Both the position numbers and the translations under genes were made by a program. The notes beneath the pieces are model-generated. The model did no database searches, was not told the origin of the DNA, and saw only the letters and a list, made by a program, of their open reading frames with translations. Of a stretch of 64,000 nucleotides of DNA, positions 46,801 to 59,320 are shown one piece after another; position 1 is the stretch's first letter, and each line of letters begins with the position of its first letter. Source of the stretch: Pleodorina starrii. Its lineage: Eukaryota; Chlorophyta; Chlorophyceae; Chlamydomonadales; Volvocaceae. The DNA is taken from positions 672,501 to 736,500 of the forward strand of contig BRXU01000011.1 in the NCBI GenBank assembly GCA_030267565.1. Reading direction: 5' to 3'.

Positions 46801-48462
46801 CTCCCAGCCCTCCCGCCTACCTAGGAAGCCGCACACGACGCTGTTCATGTAGCGCCTGGCCTGCGGGAATCCACGGGCGGGCGGGCGGGCGGGTTCCGGC
46901 ATCGACCACAGCTCGGGTCACAGAAGGGCCAGGGAGCGGTCGGGCCGCGCCGCACCCCCTCCACACGCACAGCACCAGCCAAACATCAGCTCGCTGCGTC
47001 CGACCCACACAGCCCCGCCCTACAGGGCGAGCTGTCGGTCCGCCGGCGCCAGTCGTGCAGGCTCCCTCCCGGCCCTTGAGGTTGCCCACAGGCCCCACAA
47101 GCTCCAGCGCGTAGGGCCCCAGCTTGGAGTTAGGGGCTGCGGCCCAGCGCGTAGGGCCCCAGCCTCCAGCCTCCAGCCCTCCCCCCGCCCGCCGCCTGCA
47201 GCCCCTCTCTCGTGTGTCTCTTCAGCCTCCTCCAGCCCTCTCCAGCCCCCTCCGAGAGCAGTCCGGTGTGTACTCCCCCCCCGCGGTGCCGCCCCGCCCC
47301 GCCCCGCCCCGCCCCGCCCCGCACCTCCAGTGAGTCGAGTCCCAGTATGATGATGGAGAAGGAGCGGTACCAGTCCGCCGGTTGGTCCTCAATGCGGCCA
47401 AAGTGGGGCGTCACACGCACCCCCGGCACGCGCGAGTTGATGCGCTCCGCCGCAACCGTGGCCTTGGGCTGCCCCACGTCCTTCATCCTGACAGGGGGGT
47501 GGTGGGGGTGAGGGTGGGGGTGATGGTGGTGGGGGTGCTTGTGGTGGTGGTGGTGGTGGCGCGGAGGAGGAAGAGGGATGAGTTGATAGTGGCGGGGTTA
47601 AGGGTGACAAGGTGAGGCGGGTGATGGGGTGAGGTGTGGGAGAGGGGCGATGATGGGATGAGGCGGCGGTGACCTTCCGGCTGACGTTGATGTGGGTCGG
47701 AAGAGGCGCGGTGTGCGAGGGTGCGATGTGTGCGTGAGGGCAGTGGCGCGGGTGGGTGGGGGGGGTATCGCCGCCATCTGCGGCGGGCGGTGCTGGCAAG
47801 AGGACGTGCGCGTGCACCCGCGCTCCTCGACCCGCTCCGATGGTGGGTGGGTGCGGTGGGTGTGGCACCACCCATTCTCGCCCCCCGGTCATGTCACCCT
47901 CTTTGACCCAGTGCCGCTATCCTGCTGTGTGTTTATTCCGGTCCCGCAATGCTCGCGGCACCGACCCTGCCTAAACCAGGATTGTCCTGTTGCGCAGCGT
48001 ACGCAGCAGCATCCATCATCTCCGCCAGGGACCCGGCCGCGCGGGGCCACGCCCGATGGGTCGGCTTCGCGAGTACCCGGCTGGTTTCAGTTCGCTCGTA
48101 GGCCCGTTGGAGCTTTACGTGTACAGGAGACGGGAATGGGTGAGATCCCAGCACGGATGCCACCCGACATGCACTTCCCTTTATTCGCACCTGAACAGGA
48201 ACTGACGGTTGAGGTTGGAGACATCTATCGTGTCCATATCGATGACATCTATGTTCACAACGCCCGACAGCGCCAGGTCTTTCAGGATCTCGCAGCCCAG
48301 GCCACCCGCTCCCACGCACAGGACTCTGCAGTCCGAGCTCTGGAGGAACGCTCTGAGCTCGGGGCAGGGTTCAAAACCTGGGCCCACCAGCCGGCCGGGT
48401 CGCGTCAGGAGAAGGTCCAGGTCCCGACACCGCTCGTCGTCGTCCATAGGGATATCGTCCAT
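43889..48462 (-). CDS. UBA3: NEDD8-activating enzyme E1 catalytic subunit (UBA3/ECR1)
   Basis: With its AXR1/APPBP1 partner, UBA3 adenylates NEDD8/RUB1 and passes it to Ubc12, so that cullins can be neddylated. Nine exons in perfect phase give 435 aa: 48191-48462, 47325-47487, 46821-46860, 46185-46368, 45790-45838, 45506-45601, 44885-45030, 44444-44561, 43889-44128. Motifs: ATP-binding [52 protein letters not shown], zinc cysteines CFECT and CPICS, the catalytic cysteine in [23 protein letters not shown], and [20 protein letters not shown]. The last exon is the ubiquitin-like E2-binding domain. Length is close to the 463-aa human protein. The ATG at 48462 precedes [19 protein letters not shown]. 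Confidence 0.96.
44569..44640 (+). repeat. Dispersed intronic repeat, copy 2 (UBA3 intron)
   Basis: Matches 719-790 (GTCAGGGAGTGATA, ACACTGCGGACGTTGTT, CCAGGGGGG) with a few substitutions and a short gap. It starts just upstream of UBA3 exon 44444-44561 on the coding strand. Confidence 0.7.
45769..45780. repeat. GACCC-NN-GGGTC dispersed motif (representative copy)
   Basis: GACCCACGGGTC. Further copies are at 45-56, 1943-1954, 8709-8720, 41574-41585, 46549-46560, 51040-51051, 55835-55846, 56576-56587 and 57979-57990. The two central bases vary (AC, GT, AT or GC) and the motif is often followed by GG. Most copies lie in introns or next to genes; the one at 45-56 lies in an SDR exon. Confidence 0.85.
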
Positions 48463-49139
48463 TGATGTAACTAATATAACTTGTGCGCGAGTAGTTTGCC
48501 TTTAGGTTCAATGGCTGGGACGGCGTCCAAGGAGCGAACGAATGAAATTTATATTATTAATTACTGCGGAAGTGTTCCAGGAAAAACACAACGGACTGCG
48601 AACTTCATGTACTGAGGCAAAAATTCACGTTTCAGGAATGCCTGCGATGAAAAGCCCAGCGACTGCGGTTGGACGTTGGCCCCAACAGACCCCCGGGACC
48701 CCGCCAACAAAGATGGACTTCTACTAACGAAAATCCCAATTCAGCATCTGGTTGTGTCAGCGTTTTACAAGGGATTACGGTGAGCAAGGCGCAAAATTTT
48801 CCGGCCCAATCATTTCGCAAGCACGCCGCGAGCCTGGTAAGGAGTGAATGACTTGTGCAACTGCTCGGCATTTTTGTATGTGTCAAAGTATGCTTTGATT
48901 TGCAAATCTAGCCGACTCTATCTCAGGACAGTCGGGTTGGGAACGGACGTGTGTAAGGGCCCTATGGCAGTCCTTCGGAGATCAGGGACGCTCAGTCCCA
49001 AGCAGCGCGGCGACTGCTCATGAAGCTGTAAAACTTGGATGAAATCTATGAACGGAGCGATACCTTTGGGGCAACTTCACGGCAATGGGTCAATGGCTGC
49101 TTTGAGTCCTTGGGTTCGGTTTTGCATCTAGTTCGCTCC
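48463..49139. promoter_or_regulatory. Shared divergent promoter region of UBA3 and the mTERF-like gene
   Basis: UBA3 starts leftward at 48462 and the mTERF-like ORF rightward at 49140, leaving about 680 bp for both promoters and 5' UTRs. The stretch is less GC-rich than the coding flanks and holds no gene. I see no clear TATA box that I would trust. Confidence 0.45.
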
Positions 49140-52100
49140 ATGCATACGTCGATGCGACCGCTGGTGCACAGTGGCATTAGCGGATCTATAGGAACGCACA
49201 TCGCCGTTGGAAGGTCGGCCAGACGGCTCTTTCCTGCGCCCAGCCCTTGCACATCGCCTAGCTCCTGCCCGCAGTCCGCTCAGCTGCTGAACGCACATGT
49301 AGAATTAAGCAGGGCAACAGCCAGCGCCAGCAGCGCGTCGGACCTGGCAGGCGATGCGTCGACGACGGCAGTTCTTGCAAGCCGGGCGCTAGAACGGAGC
49401 TTCAATGGCGCAGTAACAGCTACGTGGTCCCATGAAGACCACCTTGCAGAGCATTTTTCCAGGCCTCCCGCCTCCGAGTCGGATGGGCCGCAGCCCGTCG
49501 CCTCCACCTCCGCTCCCAGCGACCCGGATTCGGCAGGCCGCGCGCATCCCAAGCATCGCCGAAGACGCGGCGGGCGGAAGGCCGCCGCTGCCTTAACAGC
49601 ATCCGGCGTCGGAATACCCCGCCCAAGCACGACCGACGCAAGCGGGAAGCAGCAGGACCCTGACCCGGGGCCAGTACCAGCACCCCCGCAACCACCACAG
49701 GCAGTCCCCCGCCGCGCCCTGCGGCCGTCACGGGGCCCTACATCCACCGCCGCTGCTCCATCAGCGCCGAAACCCCGGGCCGCGGGACCCCCGCGGCCGC
49801 GGCTGCGGCCCCCGCCGCCGCCTCTCTCCTGGCCGGACTATCCCTACACCCGCAGCCCCGTTGCCTCCGCCTGCAGCCCCCACGACACCGCCGGCCTGAA
49901 GCTGGAGGCCCTCTTCCAGTGCGTGCTGCACTACCCCCGCGCGCCGCCTCGGCTGCTGCGCTTCCTGCGCCGGGAGGTCCCCGACGATGTGGAGGCGCGG
50001 CTGGCCGCCATCACGGCCACTGTGGAGTGTCTGGCGGGGAGCGTGGGGCGGGAGGTGGCGGTGTACCTGATCCGCCGCAGCGCCTGGTTGGTGCTGCAGC
50101 CGGCGGAGGTGCTGGCGCCGCGCATGGAGGCGGTGCGGCGGCTGCTGAGGCTGCAGCCCGGACCCGGCGGCGGAGGCGTGACGGACCTGCTGCGTAAGAA
50201 CCCTAACCTGCTGAGGATGCAGGAGGACACGGTGGTGGGGCGGTACAGGGCGCTGCAGAAGGCGCTGTACGACGCGGTGGGGTTTGACGAGCAGCAGGTG
50301 GGTGGGTGGGCGCGTGAGTGTAGGACTGGGGTTGGTACATGACGCAGGGGTTTGCGTGGGGGCAGGAGGCCCGAGACGGCGGGGCGGCCGTGATATATGG
50401 CAGGTCGTGGCGGTGCTCTTGGGAGCGGACAGGAGAGGACAGGACGCCGGGGTAGGTCAGGGGAAGCGCGTCAGTCGCGTCTCTGAGGATCGTGGTCATG
50501 TCGGGCTGAAGCGCGTCAGTCGCGGCGAGTAACGGTTGCGGCGAGGGAGGGAAGAAGGGCGGGTCGACTCTTTGAGGTGGGTCGTTTGCGGTAGCTGGGT
50601 GGCGACGCAGCTCGGAGCTTGAGGCTGGAGGATCTGTAGGACTGGAGTCGAGCCGCCCGCTGGTTCCCCTCCTGCATTCCGGTTGGGGGCTTTATGTTGT
50701 CGGCCGACTGGACCGGGCCGGGATGAGGGATGTTGACCGGCCCTCCGTATCTTCATTGGCTGGGGCATGTTCTGAAGGAAGTGCACCAGGGGACGAGCAG
50801 CGCCAGGGGACGGGCGCCGCCGGGGTCGTACCAGCCGGCAGTGCCAATCAGGCTGCACGTGCCCGCGTCGGTGGCGGGGCCGAGCTCCCTGACCTGGAGG
50901 GAGCGCGGTGGCTAGCGACCCAAGCGTCGAATAGCTTCAGGGCAAGACACCGTGTGCTATGTCTCCAGGGAGGGGCTTGCAGGGCGCCGTGTGCTTGGCT
51001 CATCGGAGGCGTAGACGGCGTAGACGGCATTGGCTCATTGACCCGTGGGTCACCTCGTCCTGCTCACACCAGATGCTCCTGCTGCTCGCCCGCCCCCCTC
51101 GCAGCTCCGGGCGCTGATCATAAAGTACCCGCTCATCCTCAATTTCAAGCACGAGTCCGTCCACAGCGCCTTGATGGTGGGTGCCCGCACAGCGGGGCGG
51201 TGGCGGTGGCGGCCTCCTCTGCGAAACGAAGGCCGCGCCAGCTCCCCCCGGGGGGGATTGTAGGCTCCTGGGGGGGACCCAGTCCCGTGATCCGAGGAGG
51301 CAGTGGGATTAGACGAGTCCGAGGGCTGCTGCATGGCCACGGGCCATGCCGCCCCGTCCCGACCACGTCGCCGGTCCCTTCATCACACTCGCCTCCTCTC
51401 TCACTCCACCACCTAGTACCTACCCAGCCAGCAATCTCGCGTGTCGCGTCGATCACCGCTGATCAGTGAGTGACCCGCACGACCGCCCTTCCCGCCGCCT
51501 ACCCCCCGCCAGGCCCTGCGGCGGCTGTGCTCCGCCAGGCCCGACTGGACCGCCTTTTACAAGGCGCTGTCGCCCAGCCAGGTGGCCTTCTTCGTTCGGG
51601 AGCGGGTGGTGACGCTGCTGCGGCTGGAGTATCTGCTGTTGACGGGGGGCGGCAGCGGGATGACGCTGCGGGACATCATGAAGACTTCGAACAACAGCTT
51701 CAACAGGTGGGTGCGGAATGGGGAGGATCCCGGTAGGGAGGCACAGGGGAGGAGGATAGAATAGGATGGGGAGGGAAGGCGAAGCGCGACGAGCAGGTGG
51801 AGGTGTGAGATGCGGGGTGCAGGTGCGTGCGGCAGATTGGGGGGAAGGGGCCGGAATTGGATCAGCACGGAACAGGCGGGAGGGAAGGGGAAGTGGTCTC
51901 AAGGATTGGTGAGGCTCGGTTGGGTGCGGCGGACTGGGGTTGTTGCGCGGTTGGCCAGCTTTTGATGTCTTGTGGACGCATCCATGCAAGTCGCTGTGCG
52001 CCGTTTCAGCGAAACGGCACCTGCCCGGTTGCCGAGTCCCACACCTCACAGCATCCCTCCCCGCGCCGCCCCGCTCTGATGCCGCACCACCCGCACATTC

Positions 52101-52747
52101 AAAGCTCCACGTCCATCCTCGCCCTCCCTGGCAGGTCCTACGGCGGCTTCCGGTCTTGGATGCAAGCACGTCTCGCGCGACTGCGGCAGCGGATGGCGCA
52201 GGCGCGGGCTGCGATGGAGGCGCGTAGTCGGGCGGAGGGGCGGGAGGTGTCGGAGGAGGAGCTGGGGCGGCTGGCTGCGGAGGTTCAGGCGCAGTACACG
52301 CAGGCGGAGCAGGAGCGCTTCCACCGGGAGTTCGTGCACCGGCGGGAGGCGGAGCGGAGGGACATGGAGAGGCGCATGGAGCAGCGGCAGCGCGCAATCG
52401 AGGAGAAGATGCAGCAGCAGCGGAGCGGGTTAGAGCGCGAAGGTGAAGAGGAAGAGGAGGAGGACGACGGGCAGCAGCGGCGGCGGTGGCAGTGGCAACA
52501 GCAGTCGCAGCGGTCGCCGAGCGGCGGCGGCGGAGGCGGAGGTGTTGCTAGCGGCGCTGCGCATCAAGCGGGGCGAGGCGCGCGGCCGGCCGGTCGGTCG
52601 GTCGTGCCGCCTGCGGGGACCGCATTTGGCTCTGACCCGCTCGATCGAGTGACGCTGGGGCGTGTGTGGCAGCGGCCCGGCTCCAGAGTGCCCCATTCCG
52701 CTGGGCCAGGGCACGGAGGGTCGGCGCAGCGTCAGCATCGGCAGTAG
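49140..52747 (+). CDS. mTERF-domain protein with coiled-coil acidic tail (probably organellar)
   Basis: mTERF proteins bind organellar DNA or RNA through helical repeats. Four exons in phase: 49140-50297, 51105-51176, 51513-51706, 52135-52747; 678 aa. The frame is open upstream to about 49035, but 49140 is the first ATG suited to a transit peptide (RSARRLFPAPSPCTSPSS). A Pro/Ala-rich linker follows to about residue 240. Repeat-like helices follow: ERLAAI-type segments, VAVYLIRRSAWLVLQPAEVL, TDLLRKNPNLLRMQEDTVVG, ALIIKYPLILNFKHESVHSA and MTLRDIMKTSNNSFNR. The last exon encodes a long charged helix (ARLRQRMAQARAAMEARSRA ... EERFHREFVHRREAERRDME-like), an acidic run and a Gln/Gly-rich end. The repeat pattern (L-x-x-x-P-x-L/I-L) supports mTERF; the specific member is not identifiable. 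Confidence 0.65.
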
Positions 52748-54125
52748 CGGAGGTGCAGCAGCCGCAGGCGCAGGCATAGCAGAGGGGCAGAAGCAGCAGC
52801 AGCAGGGCATCTGGGGGATCGATACGGCATTGGCGGCAGCTGGTTGGGCGCCTGGACCCTGGCCCGGGGGGCTGAGTCTGGGCGTGGGAAGTTAGCAAGA
52901 AGCAGTAGCTGCAGCGTTTAACCCTTCGGAAGCGTAACGTTCTTGTACTGAAGCAAGGTCAGTATATTGAAAGCCAGTAGGGAGGGAGGGAGGGAGGGGA
53001 GCGAGGCTTGGATGGAGTGACCGCAGGTTTCGGTTTCGGTCGGTTGGCCCCGAATGCGAAGGCAGTGTGAAAGTCCGTTGGCCCCGAATGCGAAGGCAGT
53101 GCTCTGCAGAGCCAAACGCCCCGCCGCGTCGGCGTCGCCATTCATCGGTGCGGGTGTTGGTGTCGACCCAGTTGCGCGGCTCGGATTGCGATGACATGAC
53201 CCCGGACAGGGCAGGCCCCTCTGGCGCACAGCCCAGCCCAGTCGGCCAGCCTGTCTCTCGCGCCTGGAATGAGAGGCGCGCTTGGCCGCAGCTCGCGTCG
53301 GTCGGTGCGGGCATGGCTGTGCTGCGTGATCGCGTCGTCTTTTGGGGGCGCGTGCCTTCACGCACCGTTGTGCCCCGAAACGGATTGGGGTGCTGTGGCA
53401 GCGCGGCGGAAGTGTCCCTTGACGACCTGGGGAGCGCAGCGCGCTCAGCTGCTTGGGCCCATCCGCGTCACCGGCGTTGGGAAGTGGCCGATGATGGGGC
53501 TAGCGGGGAGGGGTTGCGGAGCCGACACGTGCTGGCGATGGCTGAAGCTCTATCCAGGCTGCTTGAGGCGGAATGCTCGGCAGCTTTACTCGCGGATTGA
53601 CCTGTTTCCGAAGGTCGTTGGACGTGGATGTGGACTGGTAACCCATTCCAAGCCCCAACATGGATACCACAACCAGAGCGCGCGCTGCTTGGTGGGGCAC
53701 GGATTGGCGGCTGGGCGGATCGGAATAGGGTTGCAGTGGAGCGGTATTCGGCCTCGGGATGGGACGGCGGTCGAGTTATGAGGTTTCCGCTGCAATGTAA
53801 ATGGACGCACGAGGCCGTGGAAATGACGTGAAAAGGATTGGCCCTCGAAAGGGGTATCGGCCGCTCCAGCGAGCGCACGTGATCCGCGCCAGAAGAAGAG
53901 CACTGCTCCCATTCAGGACAGATTGCCACTTGGGTGTAGCAGCATCTTGCGGATCATGCCGGCGTCGCTCGGTGCGTTGTGGCCTTCTGCTATCACGGAC
54001 GAGGAGGACTCTGAACAAGGGCGACAAGTGACCCTGACTTGCTCCGGCTTGCTCCGTCACAAATTGCTTCCAGCATAACAAGCGTTACAATAGGAGACCT
54101 GCAGAAACACCTCAGGCCGCAAGCA
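52748..54125. other. Intergenic region after the mTERF-like gene
   Basis: About 1.4 kb. A 22-bp phrase GGCCCCGAATGCGAAGGCAG occurs twice at about 53047 and 53081. A plus-strand frame of about 170 codons (53067-53600) has no ATG-supported start or motif. This is probably the mTERF-like 3' UTR and the promoter of the next gene. Confidence 0.4.
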
Positions 54126-57100
54126 ATGCGAAAGTGCATGTTTGTGATGACCAAGGAGCGGTTGGTGAGAACCGTCCAAACCGCAGCCTGTACGAATGAT
54201 TCAAAAAAGCGGACAGCCGAGGTACGAGCCACATTGAAAAGCTCAAATACATTGTAATTCCTTGTTCAAAAATTTTCAGCTTCATTTCCAAAGGCAGAGT
54301 TGGAAGAATGCAGCTTAGTGGAGCCCCAGCTGTGAGTTCGAGGCACGCTGCACCTCGCCGGGCGCAGAGGAAGCAGCCTGCCCAGTGCCTTCTTCAAGGA
54401 AAGTATTCGGCAGGAATACATTCGACGGGCCTTGCAATCCGCGATCGTAGCAGGTAGGAGGCAAACTGGAGGCTCGGCCGGGGACCTGTCACGTACTTGG
54501 AACTTCCGCCAATTCACAAGTGTTCCCCACTTCCCCAAGTAGAACATTGAAATGCTAATCAAGAGGAACATCCAAAAAAACCTCCACGCAGGCTTCATAT
54601 TTTGGGAAGCGTGCGGGCCACATACGCCGGTGCGCCAACTGCCGAGGTAAAACATCGAGGCGTCGTATTCTCGCAGTCCCTGTCTTCCTGCATCTTTTAG
54701 TTTAGAACTTTCCGAGCGCCTGTTCGCACATCCCGAGAACTGCCGTTTCCATGTGCTTGCTGCGCAGGCGCCCAGCTCCGATGTCGTCGTCCCCGTGGCC
54801 TCGTATGGCGTCCTGCCTCCTGCACACCCCTGCGCGGCGGATGTGGTGCTCAGGTACGGACCTCCCGTCCCGTCTCGCCCCTCCCTGCCCCCGGCCCAAC
54901 AATGACAACGATGGCAAAGTACTTTTGCATGTACCCCCCAGCCTCTAACACCGGCCGCCAGCCGCTGCCTGCGCTTGCACCCGACCCTGCCCCGACTCCC
55001 CAAGACAACCACCACCACCACCACCTCCACACGTCCTACTGTGATCGGTAGCGCCCTGCTTCGCATCGTCCGCCCCCACGGCCCTGCCCCTCATCGCGCG
55101 TCGCCCACCTAGGGATCCTCCCTCTTGACCCGTTTGGCACGATAGCGGTTGTCTTTGTCAGATCGAGACCTCAAGAACACTGACAACGGACACCGGAAAC
55201 CTTCCTCCCCGTCCTCAGGTTCATCGACGCGCTCAACTCCCGTGACCTGAGCTGTTTGCTCACGATGCTGGCTGAGGACTGTCTTCACGAGGACCTCGCA
55301 CACGAGGCCCAGGCGCGCGGCAAGGAGGTCAGTCCGTCAGTCCGTCGGTCGGCTGATGCCGCCTGCGAACCGCGCCTGTTGAGGCATAGCTCGACCAGAG
55401 GGGCATTGGCTGCGCGAGGCAGCAAGGGCTCTTGCGTGGCTTCCTCGTCTCCATAAGCATTTGACTCCCTTGCTCCTCCTCCTCCTTGTGTTGATGGCCC
55501 AGCATGCTTCTGTGCCAATGCCATCCCCCCCACCCACCCACGCTCCCACGCAGGAGGTGGCACGGTTCTATGCGGACGTTATGTCCAGTATGCCGGAGAG
55601 GGTTCGGGTGGTGGTGGACGACTTCACCGGAGGAGACCCCGTCAAAGTGGGCCTTACCTGGTGAGTGGTTTCGGAGGTGGCGGGGGCGTGTCTCCCGCAA
55701 AGGGCAGCGGCGTTGGGCCAGCATCAGCATCAGCACTTAACTACTTGACCGGCCGCATTTGACTGTGACCGACAACCCGAGGCCGGCGCCAGCCCTGGCT
55801 CCGCGCGCCCGGGAACTGTCCTCCACCAAGCCGTGACCCACGGGTCGGCCCTCTCAGTCCATGTCCCTCAAGCCTCCGTGCCCTTCATTCGCCTCCGTTC
55901 CTCCACTGCGGTTCGTTTGTCCCTAACCGACAAAACCCTAAAACCCTAAACCTCAAAACCCCACACCCGACACCCCAAACCCGGCGCTTTGCAGGCACAT
56001 GGAGGTCGACGGTGTCGAGGTTCCATGCTCCCGCGGCATGTCCTTCTACCGGGTCAGGCCAGCCGGCTGGGACCGTGGCGGCGCCCTCAGCTGCAGCGGT
56101 GCTGGCGGTGGCGGTGGTGGTGGCGGGCTCATCACGTACGTGCGCCAGAGTCCCGAGCACTTCATCAAATTGAGCGGGGTGGTGCTGTCCGCCAGCGCCT
56201 CCGCCACACCGCTGATCGACTCGCTGGGTCCCATGGTGCTGCCCAACTTCTGGGTCAAGTGAGTGCTCGGTTGCTTGGTTACCCTGCCACGGCCACGGCC
56301 CCACCGCCAGCTCCTTCGATGGCAATCCCGCGCCTTTTGTACAATGAAGCAGAGTGGCCCTGACAGGGCCACTCTGCAACCCTGCGGGCTGAGAGGACGC
56401 AATCCCCCCACCAGGATGGAGGATGGTGTAGATAGCGGGTTGAGGATACGTCGGGTCTGGATGCCACTGCAGCAGCAAACACAACCACAGCAAGAAGCAC
56501 GGGGCATGCGGCGTCGTGCGGCTGGCAATGTGGACTCGGCGCTTCGCTCCTCGCCTGCAGCTGTGGCTTGGCTGTGACCCGTGGGTCCATAGGGCCGAAC
56601 CCGGGTATGCGAGCATCTGCCGGTATTGAGGTTTGGGGCCGCGCCACCCATGATTCTGTGGCTGAACTTACCAGCCGCCGTCCGTACTAGCTACTGCTAT
56701 TGCCGCTTTAGTTACTGCTTGTTGTTGCTGCTACTGCTGGCCGCGAGCCAACTGCTTGTTGTTGCTGTTGCTGCTGCTGCTCGTCCGCAGCCTGGCTCGC
56801 GGCGCCTCCAACATGCTCGCCTCCGCCCCGCCAGTTGAGGAAGTGCTCCGAAACCTGGCCGCCGCGGGGGCCACAAACACCGTTCCCTCTGTGGCTGACC
56901 TGATGGGCATGGCGGCAGCGGCAGCGGCCGGGGGTGGCGGCGACGCGGGCGTGCACGTCGGCGGCGGCGGCGCAGCCGCCGCCGCCGCATCCGCCTACGG
57001 AATGCACCGCGGCGGCGGCGGCGGCGGTGGCGGCGCCTTCTCCACCATGGGCCCCGCCGCAACCGTCGCGCCGGCAGGTCTGGCCTACATGCCGCGAAAC

Positions 57101-59320
57101 TCGTTCCCTGGATCCACCGCCCTGGCTGCTGGCGGCGCCTCCGCCGCGCACCCGCACGGGCACCGCACCAGGGCCCCCGCCGCCAAGGCCACAGCGGTCA
57201 CCAGCCCCGCAGCCGCGCCGGCGGCGGCGGCGACCGCAGCAGCTGACGCCAGCGCAGCGCCCGCGCGCGCGTCACCCGTCGTGTTCGCCGCCAGCGTCGC
57301 CCTAGCGGAGCGTCCGCCCGCCAGCACCAGCACCAGCGGTGGCTCCTCCACCACCGCAGGCGGCTGCTCCGATGCGGCTGCGTCCCTTGCAAGTTCTGGA
57401 TCGGTTCACGGCTCCGTCGGGTCCGCTGACTTTGACCTGGCGCAGCTGACGGCGTCGGCGGCGGCGTATGGCCGTGCGGCGACCGGGGTTACAGCGGCGC
57501 CTGCCGCCTCGGGGGACATCGCGGCTGGCGTCACCGCGACCAGGTCGGAGGCCGTGGCCGCCGCACCCGAGCAGCTTCAGTCCCGACCCCAGGCCCACCA
57601 GGCGGCTGAGGCGCTTGTTGGGGCGCCGGTGATGGATGAGGGGGCAGTGGCAGCGGCCAGCGTGCCCGTCGTGCCCGCGGTGCCCATGTCCAGTCTTGCG
57701 GGCATCTGGGAGAAGGTGCGGACTGAGGGCGGCATAACGATTGCGCAGCTGGTGGAGAGGGGTTGGGTTGGGACACACGTGGGTTGGGACACACGGTCAA
57801 AAGTACTTCGCGCGGTGTAGGTGTAGGGGCCCATGGTCTTGATCGCAGGTCCGTGCCTTGGCTTCGTGCCTTTGCAGGATCTGGAGGCCAGCGACGTGGC
57901 TGGCTACGAGAAGGCTCTGGACCTCTGGCAGGTATGAGGGTAAAAAAGAAGAGGGTATGGGGTTGTGGAGCGCACGCAGACCCACGGGTCGGGATAACCA
58001 GGCATGCACATCAGCCCCTTTTACTCCCCGGCTCCTGGTTTTCCTCGCGAGCATGGCTCTGCTTCTGCGCCACCAGCATCTGCACCACACTCCTGAACCA
58101 CTCGGCGCCCGAATGGCCTTCCGCGTGAAGCCTGCGTGAAGCCTGCTGTGCTGCTATCGCTTCGATTTGCTGCTCGTCTTTGTTTTTCGTCTTAGCCCTG
58201 TACCCCCCCTCTCCTCCCCGCCGGGCTCCAACCGCAGATCAGCGGCGTTCAAAAGGCCACCGCGCGGCTGATTGAGGGCCTGGAGCTGGCGCTTAGGGAT
58301 GGCGCCGGCGGCCGGGGAGGCGCCGCCGCCTTCGATGTGCACTTCCTCACCATCATCCCGTACTTCAAGGTCACGGAGGTACACGACGTTTCATTCTGTT
58401 TTGCTGTCGGCGCACAACGTCCATTTGCACGTCACAACGGCACCCATATCCCCCACCGTATCTTCCACCGAGGAATGGACTCCCTGTGTAGCATCTGCCA
58501 TTTGTCACAAGCCGCTTCGCTAGAGTCACTAGGCCTTTCTCTCCTCCTTGCTAACCCTGCGTCGCTTACTTCGCTGCTGCTCCCAAATTTATAAACCCCC
58601 GACCCCGTCCCACGTGGCTCACGCGCACCCCGCCTCGTGTGTCCCTGGGCTCCATTACAGTCGTACCCGCTGGCCGGCGGTCGCGCCAAGATGCGCCGCC
58701 GGGACCAGCGCTCGGGCGACGCGCAGGCGCACGCGGAGGCGCTGCCCAACGGCGTCATGTGCCGCGCGGCCTGGGGCGCGCCCTTCGCAGGGGAGCTGCT
58801 CGAGAGCTACACGCTGCCCGACCCGGCGGGTCAGCCCGACCTGATGCACGTCAGCAGCACCATCCGGGTGGGCGGCAAGGAGGCGACCACGGTGCAGGTG
58901 AGCGAGCTGGGGAAGGAAAACGAACCGCGATGAGTTGATAGCAGGGAGGTAACCGCGATGAAGTAACCGAATAGGGGTGGGTTCGGGCGCGATAAGCAGG
59001 GCGGGGGGGAGTGGCGCTGCCTCCTGGGTTACTGGGCCTGTAGGCCGCTGGGGCTGTGGGGTGTGTCTCACGTGGTGTTGAGGATCCAGGGCTCACTCGG
59101 GGGCCTGAGGGGGGCGTGTTTTGGGGCGCGTTCGGGTCCAAAGCCCTCAAAAGCTCGCTGCACCCGATTCCGCTGGTGTACTCAACCGGTACCGAACCGG
59201 ACCGGAAACTGCCCGCAGGTGTACCACCGGCGGCGCAACATGAGTGCGCGTGACCTCATCAGCGCCAGTGAGAAACGTAACGGGAAGGCCAACGACGTGC
59301 TCAAGCGCTTCGGAATGTAG
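54126..59320 (+). CDS. NTF2/SnoaL-like domain protein with low-complexity linker
   Basis: Ten exons in phase: 54126-54221, 54768-54853, 55219-55327, 55554-55660, 55995-56258, 56791-57751, 57878-57931, 58238-58378, 58661-58897, 59219-59320; about 718 aa. Exons 3-5 form an NTF2/SnoaL-like fold: RFIDALNSRDLSCLLTMLAE, HEDLAHEAQARGKEEVARFY, VRVVVDDFTGGDPVKVGLTW and EVDGVEVPCSRGMSFYRV. LITYVRQSPEHFIKLSG follows a Gly-rich insertion. Exon 6 is a ~320-residue Ala/Gly/Ser-rich linker. Exons 8-10 encode a second conserved-looking part (HFLTIIPYFKVTESYPLAGG, MHVSSTIRVGGKEATTVQVY, HRRRNMSARDL) that I cannot name. SnoaL-like folds serve as cyclases, hydratases or binding proteins, so no reaction can be assigned. 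Exon 1 and the 3' end of exon 6 are the least certain. Confidence 0.7.

Noticed and set aside
53067..53600. 177-codon plus-strand open frame
   Set aside because: No ATG-supported start, no motif, and antisense frames of similar length; GC bias explains it.
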